The notes under the pieces were generated by a model, which was not told the DNA's origin, searched no databases, and saw only the letters and a program-made list of their open reading frames with translations. A stretch of 5,343 nt of DNA from the NCBI GenBank assembly GCA_007119405.1, contig SKPT01000197.1, positions 1 through 5,343 on the forward strand. The letters run 5' to 3'. Shown here in pieces: positions 1 to 5,343 of this stretch. Every line of letters begins with the position of its first letter. Positions within the stretch are counted from its first letter, which is position 1. Both the position numbers and the translations under genes were made by a program. The DNA comes from Phycisphaeraceae bacterium (GTDB taxonomy: Bacteria > Planctomycetota > Phycisphaerae > Phycisphaerales > Phycisphaeraceae).

Positions 1-51
1 GAGGACCGCGTGCCGGCCGTAGCGCTTGCGGACCTGTCGCGCCTCAATCAT
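1..51 (-). CDS. nosF: NosF, ABC transporter ATP-binding protein (5' end only)
   Basis: Seventeen codons are visible before the window ends, reading MIEARQVRKRYGRHAVL. This is the usual first strand of an ABC ATPase: a short I/V-E-x-x-x-V-x-K-x-Y/F-G stretch whose aromatic residue (Tyr11) matches the A-loop that stacks on the ATP adenine. In nos clusters the ATPase after nosD is NosF, which powers the NosDFY complex at the cytoplasmic membrane during CuZ assembly. The ATG lies inside the last codons of nosD, an 8-base overlap, and no strong ribosome binding site is visible, so translation is probably coupled to nosD. The Walker A, signature and Walker B motifs lie outside the window. The NosF assignment therefore rests on the N-terminal pattern plus position. 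Confidence 0.8.
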   Translation of the reverse strand, partial: MIEARQVRKRYGRHAVL

Positions 52-1366
52 CGTCGGGCCTGCGGACAAGCGGATGCGGGTCGGTGATGTGCCGCGTGCC
101 GGGCAGGGGCACGCGGGCCAGCGCCCACTCCAGCGCGGTGACGCCAACGCTGCCGGTGAGCAGTTGGATGGGCGGGAACCGCTCGCGTGTCGCGGCCAGC
201 AGGTCGACCTCGTGGTGAGGCCATTGCGAGATGCCGTCGCCGGTCAGATCCATGGGCAGGGCGCCGTGCCAGTGGTTGCCCACGCCGTCGACGGACCAGT
301 CGTTGGCCGGGGCGGGGCCGGTCAGCTCGATCTGCCGCATGTTAAGACCGATGCTGTTGCGCGTGAAGCGGTTGTCGCGCGAGGAGCTGTTGATGGTCAT
401 GGAGGCGAGGTTGGCGAAGACGCGGTTGCCGCGGAAGTCGTTGTTGTTGGAGTTCTGAAGCCGCAGGCCGACGCGGTTGCCGCGGATGGTGTTGCGGCGA
501 ATCTGCGAGCTTTCGACGTTCTGAAGCAGCAGGCCGTACGCCCGGAACCCGCCGTGGTCGCGCATGAGGTTGTCGTGGACCTGGAGGTTGCGTGAGAACA
601 TCAGCGCCGGGCCGGCGACGTTGTCCCACAGCTCGTTGCCGGCGACGGTGTTGTCGGAGGAGTACATGTAGTGGATGCCGTAGCGGCAGTCGTGGATGCG
701 GTTGTCGCGAAAGGCGGCGTCGCTGGTGTGGGCGACGTAGATGCCGTCGCGGGCGTGGTGGATGTGGTTGTCTTCGACGACGGCGCCGTTGGCGTTGAAC
801 AGATGCAGGCCGTTGCCCATCAGGGCCTGGACGCGGGGCGGGGCGTGGTGGCCGGCGTCCTCGCGGGCGTAGGCTTCGGCGCCGATGATCCGGGCCTCGG
901 TGTCGCCGGCGGCCAGCCCGGCGACGTGGTTGTCCACGAGGCGCACGCCGTGGGCCCGGCGGACGTAGACGCCGTGCAGGTTGTCGCGCAGCGTCAGGTT
1001 GGCCAGATGGGCGTTGTCGCCGAGCACGAACACGCCGGCGTCGTCGCGCGAGAGGTTGTGCCCCGAGCCCGTGATCTCGAGCTGCTCGAGGCGGACATCG
1101 TCGGCTTCAATGGTCACGACGCTGCCGCGCCGGTCGCCGACGAGGCGCGCCCCGGCCTGGCCGCGGAGGGTCAGGGGGCGCGAGACGACGACGGGCCCGC
1201 GATGCTCGCCGGCTTCGAGCACGAGAATGTCGCCGGCCGCAGCGTGGTCGATCGCATCCTGGAGGTCGCCGCCGGGCGGCACCTGGCGCATCTCCTCGGC
1301 GCGGGCCTCGGCGGCCAGGATCGCGACGCCCAGCGCCAGCAGCAGCGCGGGGAGGCGGCCGGTCAT
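44..1366 (-). CDS. nosD: NosD, periplasmic copper-site maturation protein
   Basis: This 440-residue protein is the usual size for NosD, the periplasmic right-handed beta-helix protein that works with the NosFY ABC transporter to assemble the CuZ cluster of nitrous oxide reductase. Residues 1-24 form a Sec signal peptide (hydrophobic LPALLLALGVAILAA, then ARA-EE). Residues about 30-100 look like the CASH/beta-helix start (QDAIDHAAAGDILVLEAG). Residues about 90-345 are a run of parallel beta-helix repeats with recurring N-x-I/L and DN/GN turns, such as GVYVRRAHGVRLVDN, GIYVAHTSDAAFRDN and GLRLQNSNNNDFRGN. The C-terminal motif NHWHG, followed by DLTGDGIS, is typical of the family. The start is fixed by a GGAGGT ribosome binding site at 1373-1378, six bases before the ATG. 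The ATG overlaps the stop of the nosB-like gene by four bases (ATGA). An in-frame extension to 1939 exists but lies within the upstream gene and is not a protein-like sequence. Confidence 0.95.
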   Translation of the reverse strand: MTGRLPALLLALGVAILAAEARAEEMRQVPPGGDLQDAIDHAAAGDILVLEAGEHRGPVVVSRPLTLRGQAGARLVGDRRGSVVTIEADDVRLEQLEITGSGHNLSRDDAGVFVLGDNAHLANLTLRDNLHGVYVRRAHGVRLVDNHVAGLAAGDTEARIIGAEAYAREDAGHHAPPRVQALMGNGLHLFNANGAVVEDNHIHHARDGIYVAHTSDAAFRDNRIHDCRYGIHYMYSSDNTVAGNELWDNVAGPALMFSRNLQVHDNLMRDHGGFRAYGLLLQNVESSQIRRNTIRGNRVGLRLQNSNNNDFRGNRVFANLASMTINSSSRDNRFTRNSIGLNMRQIELTGPAPANDWSVDGVGNHWHGALPMDLTGDGISQWPHHEVDLLAATRERFPPIQLLTGSVGVTALEWALARVPLPGTRHITDPHPLVRRPDDD

Positions 1367-2016
1367 CGCCGCACCTCCAGCTCGTACAGCGGCGGCTCGT
1401 TGCGGGAGTGGAAGATCGCCAGCCCCATCGCCAGCAGCGCCGCGATGAGCAGATAGCTCGCCGCCCCGGGCAGGGACGTCTGCGTCATGTTGGCGATCTG
1501 CTTGGTGCCAATGAGCGCCGGCCAGAAGGGATCGGGGTTGATCGGGGCGCGCGGGTCCAGGTCGTGGCCGTAGGAATACATCCGGTAGACGAAGTTGGCC
1601 AGCGAGAAGAGGCAGAAGTAGACGTAGAGCACGACGTGGTCGATCAGCTTGCTCATCACGCCCAGCACCGCCGCCCGCAGGCCGAAGAGAATGAAAAAAC
1701 CCAGCGCGAAGGGGATCCACGTCATCTCGACGAAGTCGGCCTGGTGGACCTCCTGCATGCCGATGTAGTGGTTGAGGATGTTGATCTCGGCCAGGTCCTG
1801 GCCCTCGCGGCCGCCCTCGAGCTTGTGGCTGTAGATCCACATGTCCAGCCCGTCGCGGTACTGCGGCGCGACGAGGTTGATGTGCCAAAGGGGAAAGAGA
1901 AAGCTCGCGGCGATCAGCACCGCGGCGACGAGCAGCCACAGCCGCGACAGCGCGTTGAGGCGCTTGTTGACGAATCGCTCCTGGGCTTTGAGAACCCGGT
2001 CCAGCACGCGGCGCAT
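1363..2016 (-). CDS. nosB: NosB-like polytopic membrane protein of clade II nos clusters
   Basis: This is a 217-residue integral membrane protein directly downstream of nosZ, the place held by nosB in clade II clusters such as that of Wolinella. About four membrane segments can be seen: residues 26-46 (LWLLVAAVLIAASFLFPLW), about 98-118, about 125-147 and about 185-203. A soluble segment between the first two carries INILNHYIGM (79-87 region, with His83 and His91). The loop before the last segment carries PDPFWPALIGTKQIANMTQT (161-180), which looks conserved. The N-terminus is basic. The exact biochemical role of NosB is not settled; a part in electron supply to NosZ or in its maturation is inferred from context. 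The start is chosen because GGAG at 2024-2027 sits seven bases before this ATG; a longer frame to 2196 would run into nosZ. The gene follows nosZ after a 70-base gap containing a hairpin. Family naming comes from synteny and topology, without an alignment. Confidence 0.75.
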   Translation of the reverse strand: MRRVLDRVLKAQERFVNKRLNALSRLWLLVAAVLIAASFLFPLWHINLVAPQYRDGLDMWIYSHKLEGGREGQDLAEINILNHYIGMQEVHQADFVEMTWIPFALGFFILFGLRAAVLGVMSKLIDHVVLYVYFCLFSLANFVYRMYSYGHDLDPRAPINPDPFWPALIGTKQIANMTQTSLPGAASYLLIAALLAMGLAIFHSRNEPPLYELEVRR

Positions 2017-2044
2017 CGGCGAGCTCCGTCGTTGGGGCAAAGCC

Positions 2045-2070
2045 GCCGGCGCAGCCTTGGCCGCGCCGAC
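2045..2070 (-). promoter_or_regulatory. Strong RNA hairpin between nosZ and the nosB-like gene
   Basis: In the minus-strand transcript the arms GUCGGCGCGGC and GCUGCGCCGGC can pair over eleven positions around a CAAG tetraloop. Two of the pairs are G-U on this strand and would be A-C mismatches on the other, so the structure favours the nos transcript. It begins 16 bases after the nosZ stop. The bases after it (GGCUUUGCCCC) have only three U in a row, so this is not a textbook intrinsic terminator. It could be a partial terminator or a 3' stabiliser for the azurin-nosZ part of the message. Pairing is read directly; the role is inferred. Confidence 0.55.
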
Positions 2071-2086
2071 GGGAAAGGGGTCGCGC

Positions 2087-3967
2087 TCACTCGCCGGGGT
2101 ACTCCTCGGGCGGGTAGACCACGAAGTAGCCCTGCATCTCCTGGTGCAGCGCCGAGCAGAAGACCGTGCAGTAGAACGGGAACACGCCCGGCTCATCGAG
2201 CTGCATCGTCACGGTCCGCGTGTCGCCGGCGCTGATGTCGACGTTGACGTTGTGCAGCCCCACGCCGAAGCCGTGGCTCATGCCCGGCGTCTGCTCGACG
2301 TTGGTGATGTGGAAGCGGACGGTGTCGCCCTGGCGGAACTCGAGGTTGTCCGGGACGAAGTTGCTGCGCACCGCCCGCATGCCCACTTCCACGACGTCGC
2401 CGTCGCGCCGGACGAAGGTGTCGTCCTCGGACCAGACCTGGTGCGGGTGCTCGTTCTCGGCCCGGCGGTAAAAGCCCACGGCGTTGATCTTGTCGGCGCG
2501 GATGATCTGCGCGAAGTGAGGCTCCTTGTCCGTGAACGCCTCGTAGACCATCTGCATCTGCTCGCCGGTGATGTCAATAAGCTGGCTCGTCTCGGGGATC
2601 TGCGGCCCGGTGGGCAGGTGCCGGCCCTGGGCGTCCTTGTTCATCGACACCAGCCAGTTGCCGTACGGCTCGCGCGTGTCGCTGGCGCCGATGACCAGAT
2701 GCCCCGGGTTCGTGTGAACGTCGATGCGGTCGACGACCACCTGCTCCAGGTCCGCCTTCTCCTCGTCCGTCCACGGCGGCAGGCGGAACTTGGCCACCTG
2801 CGAGTCGATGAACAGCGTCGTGTAGCCGTGGCCCCGGCCGTCAAACTGCGTGTGCAGCGGGCCCAGGCCCACCGGCACCATGCCCTCGACGACGGCGTCA
2901 TGGCGCACGACCGGCACGCCGCGCTTCTCGTCCTCGAAGTCCTCGGCCTCGATGGCGGCCTGGAACTTCTCGAAGTTGTAGACCGTCGCCGAAGGCTCGA
3001 GCTTGCCCCCGCCGACGATCCACTGCCCGCTCGGGTCCACGTCGATGCCGTGCGGGCTCTTGGCCAGCGGCACGTAGTACATCACGCCCGGGACCTGGCC
3101 CGGGTCGATCACCGGCACGCCGTCGATCTCCTCGTACTGCCCGTCGGCGACCGCCTGCTCGGCGGCGCGCCAGTTGACGAACGCGCTGTAGTCGCGCTCG
3201 AGCTGGCTGGCCTCGATCTCCAGGCGCGTGTGGGCCATCTCCGTGTTGTAGCTGGTCACGAACAGCCACCCGTCGCTCGGGCCCTTGCCCGTCGAGGACA
3301 GGTCCCAGTGAAACGGCGGGGTGAGGATCTGCCAGGCCACCTCCATCTCACCGGTGTCCGGATCGACGGCCAGGGCGGTGATCACGCCGTTGTACTCGTT
3401 GGCGAACTCCTCCAGCGGCGCCGCCCGGCCGCGGGGCAGCGGCATGGCGAAGCGCGAGCCGCCGAAGAGGTACTCGGTGTCGTCGGTGACGAACGACGCG
3501 CCGTGGTTGCCCGAGGTGTTGGGGATGGGCCCGATGATCTGCTTGGTCTTGAAGTCGCGCAGGTCGATGCGGGCGACGCGGTTGTGGGCGTTGTCGTTGA
3601 CGAAGAGCCAGCGGCCGTCATAGACGCCGTCGGTCTTGGACAGCGCCGGGTGGTGCACGTCGCCCCAGGTGTAGTCGCCGAGCATCTCGCGCGTGCCGTC
3701 GTCGTAGCCGTAGCCGTAGGCGGCGTTGGGGTTGAAGACGGGGATGGTTTTGATGTGGCGCATGGAGGGGACGCCGGCAACGCGGACGTCGCCGCCGTGG
3801 CCGCCGGAGTAGAAGAGGTAGTACTCGTCCATCTCGCCGGGGGCGACATAGGAGCGTTCGGCGGCGGTGCCGTCGGGGGCGCGGACCTCGGCCTCGGGGC
3901 AGCCGGCGAGCAGGGCCAGGGCCGGGACCGTCAGGGCGGCGGTCAGCAGCGGGCGCAGTGATTTCAT
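2087..3967 (-). CDS. nosZ: Nitrous oxide reductase, clade II, lipoprotein type
   Basis: NosZ reduces N2O to N2 outside the cytoplasm, the last step of denitrification. The 626-residue protein has an N-terminal seven-bladed propeller carrying CuZ and a C-terminal cupredoxin domain carrying CuA. CuZ ligands assigned by motif and spacing are His105 and His106 (GDVHHPALS), His155 (GNHGASF), His306 (KSPHGID), His372 (GPLHTQFDGRG), His423 (NPGHL) and His484 (KEPHFAQ). CuA ligands are His565 (GMSHGFGVG), then Cys600, Cys604, His608 and Met611 in CTVFCSALHQEM; the His-to-first-Cys distance of 35 equals that of the Pseudomonas stutzeri enzyme. The CuA residue that is Trp in clade I is Val602 here. The N-terminus is a short lipoprotein signal (LALLAGC, lipidated Cys23) without a twin-arginine motif, as expected for Sec-exported clade II NosZ. 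AAGGAG at 3976-3981, eight bases before the ATG, supports the start. The azurin gene ends 42 bases upstream and is probably cotranscribed. No frameshift or loss of ligand is seen. Confidence 0.98.
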   Translation of the reverse strand: MKSLRPLLTAALTVPALALLAGCPEAEVRAPDGTAAERSYVAPGEMDEYYLFYSGGHGGDVRVAGVPSMRHIKTIPVFNPNAAYGYGYDDGTREMLGDYTWGDVHHPALSKTDGVYDGRWLFVNDNAHNRVARIDLRDFKTKQIIGPIPNTSGNHGASFVTDDTEYLFGGSRFAMPLPRGRAAPLEEFANEYNGVITALAVDPDTGEMEVAWQILTPPFHWDLSSTGKGPSDGWLFVTSYNTEMAHTRLEIEASQLERDYSAFVNWRAAEQAVADGQYEEIDGVPVIDPGQVPGVMYYVPLAKSPHGIDVDPSGQWIVGGGKLEPSATVYNFEKFQAAIEAEDFEDEKRGVPVVRHDAVVEGMVPVGLGPLHTQFDGRGHGYTTLFIDSQVAKFRLPPWTDEEKADLEQVVVDRIDVHTNPGHLVIGASDTREPYGNWLVSMNKDAQGRHLPTGPQIPETSQLIDITGEQMQMVYEAFTDKEPHFAQIIRADKINAVGFYRRAENEHPHQVWSEDDTFVRRDGDVVEVGMRAVRSNFVPDNLEFRQGDTVRFHITNVEQTPGMSHGFGVGLHNVNVDISAGDTRTVTMQLDEPGVFPFYCTVFCSALHQEMQGYFVVYPPEEYPGE

Positions 3968-4009
3968 ATCGGGTTCTCCTTCTCGAATTCAACGATGCAT
4001 GGGCACGGG

Positions 4010-4555
4010 TTACTCGACGATCATGACGCCGTTCATCTGGCCGAAGTGGCCCGGGAACGAGCAGAGGAAGGGATATTCGCCCGGCTCGTCGGGGGCCTGG
4101 AACTCGACGGTGGCGGTCTCGCCGCCGCCGATCATCGCGGTGTAGGCGACGACGCGGTCGCGCAGGACCTCGGGGACGTAGTCGTTGGCCATGCTGCCGC
4201 CCTGCTCGCCGACGTCGCTGCCGAACTCGAACACGTCATCGCCGGGCCAGAGGATCACGACGTTGTGGCCCATCGCCTGGGCGGGCAGGTTGCCGGTGTG
4301 GTGCAGCGTCACGCGCACCATCTGCCCGGCGTTGACGGTGAACTCGTCGAGGTCGAAGCGCATGGCGTCGTCGCCCTCGATTTCGATCTCGGCGACGTTG
4401 CCGTCGTCCTCGAACGCGAGCATGGGCTCGGGGGTGACGCCGCGTGCGGCGGTGTCAAGGTCGATGGCGGGGCCTTCCTCGCGCTCGCCGCAGGCGGCCA
4501 GGGCGAGGCTGAGAATCAGGGCCGGGGCCAGCAAGAGACTCGTTCGGGCAAACAT
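4010..4555 (-). CDS. Azurin-like blue copper lipoprotein
   Basis: This 181-residue type 1 copper protein is a likely electron donor to NosZ. The azurin domain spans about residues 56-181. Its copper ligands are His97 in AMGHNVVIL (with Gly96 for the backbone contact), then Cys165, His170 and Met174 in LCSFPGHFGQMNG. The Cys-His and His-Met spacings (5 and 4) equal those of azurin Cys112, His117 and Met121. The signal peptide ends in the lipobox LALAAC, so Cys22 should be lipidated and the protein anchored. An acidic linker of about 35 residues separates the anchor from the fold. The two cysteines of the classical azurin disulfide (Cys3 and Cys26) are absent; only Cys22 and Cys165 occur. The ATG is preceded by GAGGA at 4561-4565, five bases away. 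It is the first gene after the promoter and lies 42 bases before nosZ. Family assignment is firm; donation to NosZ is inferred from gene order. Confidence 0.95.
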   Translation of the reverse strand: MFARTSLLLAPALILSLALAACGEREEGPAIDLDTAARGVTPEPMLAFEDDGNVAEIEIEGDDAMRFDLDEFTVNAGQMVRVTLHHTGNLPAQAMGHNVVILWPGDDVFEFGSDVGEQGGSMANDYVPEVLRDRVVAYTAMIGGGETATVEFQAPDEPGEYPFLCSFPGHFGQMNGVMIVE

Positions 4556-4581
4556 GGCGTTCCTCGTGGGCTGAAGGTGGG

Positions 4582-4605
4582 GCCTGGCGCGACGCTGCGC
4601 CAGGC
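4582..4605 (-). promoter_or_regulatory. Perfect inverted repeat in the presumed azurin-nosZ leader
   Basis: The arms GCCTGGCGC and GCGCCAGGC are perfectly complementary over nine bases around a six-base loop. The element lies between the presumed transcription start and the azurin ATG, ending 26 bases before it and leaving the ribosome binding site free. Neither side has a T-run, so an intrinsic terminator is unlikely. It may stabilise the 5' end of the message or bind a regulator as DNA. The repeat is read directly; the role is inferred. Confidence 0.55.
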
Positions 4606-4610
4606 ACGAT

Positions 4611-4630
4611 TAAGGATATTCCTATCCTAA
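4611..4630 (-). promoter_or_regulatory. Inverted-repeat operator candidate over the -10 box
   Basis: On the minus strand TTAGGATA and TATCCTTA flank GGAA, giving two 8-base half-sites with one mismatched pair. The site covers the -10 box and the presumed start of transcription, where a bound repressor would block RNA polymerase. Size and symmetry fit a small dimeric regulator. An Rrf2-family (NsrR-like) nitric oxide or redox sensor is a reasonable guess from the pathway, but no regulator gene is in the window. No FNR-type TTGAT-N4-ATCAA box was seen. Confidence 0.5.
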
Positions 4631-4652
4631 TAGGCTGTATCGGGGATGTCAA
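4624..4652 (-). promoter_or_regulatory. Sigma-70-type promoter of the azurin-nos operon
   Basis: On the minus strand an exact TTGACA -35 box (4647-4652) is followed by a 17-base spacer and a TAGGAT -10 box (4624-4629). The -10 box keeps the first two and last two bases of TATAAT. Transcription would start near 4617, giving a leader of about 60 bases before the azurin ATG. No other start signal of this quality was seen in the intergenic region. The strong -35 box suggests that control is mainly by repression. Confidence 0.65.
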
Positions 4653-4686
4653 GCGTCGCGAAGGAGAAACGGGCACGGGGCCGGAT

Positions 4687-4726
4687 GAATTTTAAGTCCA
4701 GATTTATCAGATATTTGATCCATACA
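4687..4726. promoter_or_regulatory. AT-rich block with a 14-base imperfect palindrome
   Basis: This 40-base block is strikingly AT-rich for the window. It contains ATCAGATATTTGAT at 4706-4719, an inverted repeat with outer arms ATCA/TGAT and a single mismatched pair inside. It lies about 35-75 bases upstream of the -35 box of the nos promoter, so it could be an upstream activator site. The half-sites face the opposite way from an FNR box. Its role is not established. Confidence 0.35.
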
Positions 4727-4820
4727 AGCGCGCTGCGTGAATGGACCCGCCGCACGCGCCGCGGCCAGCGACGGCGGCCATCATATCGTAAGCACGTTGC
4801 CCAGTCCCCCCATCTCCTGC

Positions 4821-4853
4821 AAAAACACCTGCGACGCGCGACACCCGAGCGCG
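4821..4853 (-). terminator. Possible weak terminator after the phospholipase D-like gene
   Basis: Downstream of the stop at 4900, the minus strand can form a 5-bp all-GC stem (CGCGC and GCGCG, 4849-4853 and 4835-4839) with a 9-base loop. Five T follow at 4821-4825. The T-run is about ten bases past the stem, farther than in a canonical intrinsic terminator, so this is a weak call. The remaining bases of the 4556-4899 intergenic region, apart from the promoter elements listed, show nothing else that can be supported. Confidence 0.25.
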
Positions 4854-4899
4854 GCCGCGCGGCTTGCCCACCCGGGCACCGTTGCCGCGTCCGACGCGC

Positions 4900-5343
4900 T
4901 CAACGCGCGGCGGGCTCTTCCAGCGGCACGGGGCAGACCTCGCGGCGGCCGCAGCCTTGGCAGCGCTCCGCCTCCCACACGGCGTTGAACTGCTGAAGCG
5001 CGCCGTCGATCAGCTCGGGCGAGCGCGTCCAGATGCCCCACTCGATGTTGCGGCGGTGGGCCGCCTTGGCGCCGAGCCCGGCGCCCGTGAGGTTGGCCGA
5101 GCCCAGGTACATGGCCGCGGCGTCGACGATGACGGCCTTGGCGTGCAGGCGCGGGCAGCGCCGGATGGTGAGGTTGGCCGGCAGCTCGCGACGCAGGGCC
5201 CGCCTCGCCGCGGCGCTGGGGATGCCGGCGTGCAGCAGGCGGACCTCGACGCCGCGCTCGGCCAGGCGCAGCAGGTGCTCGACGATCGACGGCGCGTCGC
5301 CGCCGGGCCCCGGCACAAGCATGGCCTTGAAGTCGGCGGTGGC
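4900..5343 (-). CDS. Phospholipase D-like (HKD) protein, 3' part
   Basis: The frame is open to the right edge, so only the last 147 residues are seen and the true start lies outside; the Met at 5322 is probably internal because coding sequence (ADFKAMLVPG) continues through it. The visible part has one HKD motif: LHAKAVIVD, with His67, Lys69 and Asp74, followed by YLGSANLTGAG, where Gly81, Ser82 and Asn84 complete the HxK(x)4D(x)6GSxN pattern. It is preceded by a helix-strand unit (residues about 16-40) typical of this fold. The C-terminal tail carries CQGCGRREVC (Cys128, Cys131, Cys137), a possible metal-binding cluster. PLD-superfamily enzymes act on phosphodiesters in phospholipids or nucleic acids and usually need two HKD motifs, within one chain or in a dimer; the other could lie upstream. 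No signal for the substrate is visible. It has no evident link to the nos genes. Confidence 0.85.
   Translation of the reverse strand, partial: ATADFKAMLVPGPGGDAPSIVEHLLRLAERGVEVRLLHAGIPSAAARRALRRELPANLTIRRCPRLHAKAVIVDAAAMYLGSANLTGAGLGAKAAHRRNIEWGIWTRSPELIDGALQQFNAVWEAERCQGCGRREVCPVPLEEPAAR

Noticed and set aside
44..1939. A longer 631-residue version of NosD starting at 1939.
   Set aside because: Its first 191 residues are an out-of-frame reading of the nosB-like gene. The ATG at 1366 has a strong ribosome binding site and is followed by a signal peptide.
1363..2196. A longer start for the nosB-like gene inside nosZ.
   Set aside because: The extra 60 residues overlap the CuA-coding end of nosZ in another frame and are Arg/Ser-rich. 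The ATG at 2016 has a ribosome binding site.
1841..3961. A 706-residue open frame on the plus strand, antisense to nosZ and part of the nosB-like gene.
   Set aside because: It arises from GC-rich third positions of the real minus-strand genes. The product is low-complexity Val/Ala/Arg/Asp/His with no recognisable fold, while the opposite strand encodes an intact NosZ.
4715..4727. TTGATCCATACAA as a possible FNR/NNR-type box.
   Set aside because: Only the left half-site matches TTGAT; the right half departs from ATCAA at most positions.
4849..4860. A 12-base perfect palindrome, GCGCGGCCGCGC.
   Set aside because: Such GC-only palindromes are expected by chance in sequence this GC-rich, and its position shows no link to a promoter or gene start.
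4646..4996. A plus-strand open frame of 116 residues across the intergenic region.
   Set aside because: It is Arg-rich, runs across the nos promoter and into the phospholipase D-like gene on the other strand, and resembles no known protein.

Overview
The window is high-GC, and every real gene lies on the minus strand. Read in the direction of transcription (high to low coordinates) it holds the 3' part of a phospholipase D-like gene, a roughly 345-base intergenic region with a recognisable promoter, and the first part of a nitrous oxide reductase (nos) gene cluster: a lipoprotein azurin, nosZ, a nosB-like membrane protein, nosD, and the first 17 codons of a probable nosF.

The NosZ is of the clade II ('atypical') kind. 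It carries a Sec-type lipoprotein signal with no Tat twin-arginine motif, and a nosB-like polytopic membrane gene follows it directly. All seven CuZ histidines and the side-chain CuA ligands can be assigned, so the enzyme looks functional. The azurin has a complete type 1 copper site and its own lipobox. It is the obvious candidate for the electron donor to the CuA centre, with both proteins tethered to a membrane surface. NosD and NosF belong to the NosDFY machinery that matures the CuZ site; nosY and nosL would be expected just outside the left edge.

The promoter region upstream of azurin holds an exact TTGACA -35 box, a 17-base spacer and a TAGGAT -10 box. A near-perfect inverted repeat overlaps the -10 box and presumed start site, a typical repressor geometry. 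A 9-bp perfect hairpin lies in the presumed leader. A second strong hairpin (11 pairs) lies in the 70-base gap between nosZ and nosB, and may set the azurin/NosZ level apart from the accessory genes. Downstream of nosB the genes overlap (4 bp nosB/nosD, 8 bp nosD/nosF), which points to translational coupling.

The organism is probably an environmental Gram-negative bacterium with high GC content and a clade II denitrification or N2O-respiration module. The phylum cannot be fixed from this sequence alone. The phospholipase D-like gene has no evident functional link to the nos cluster.
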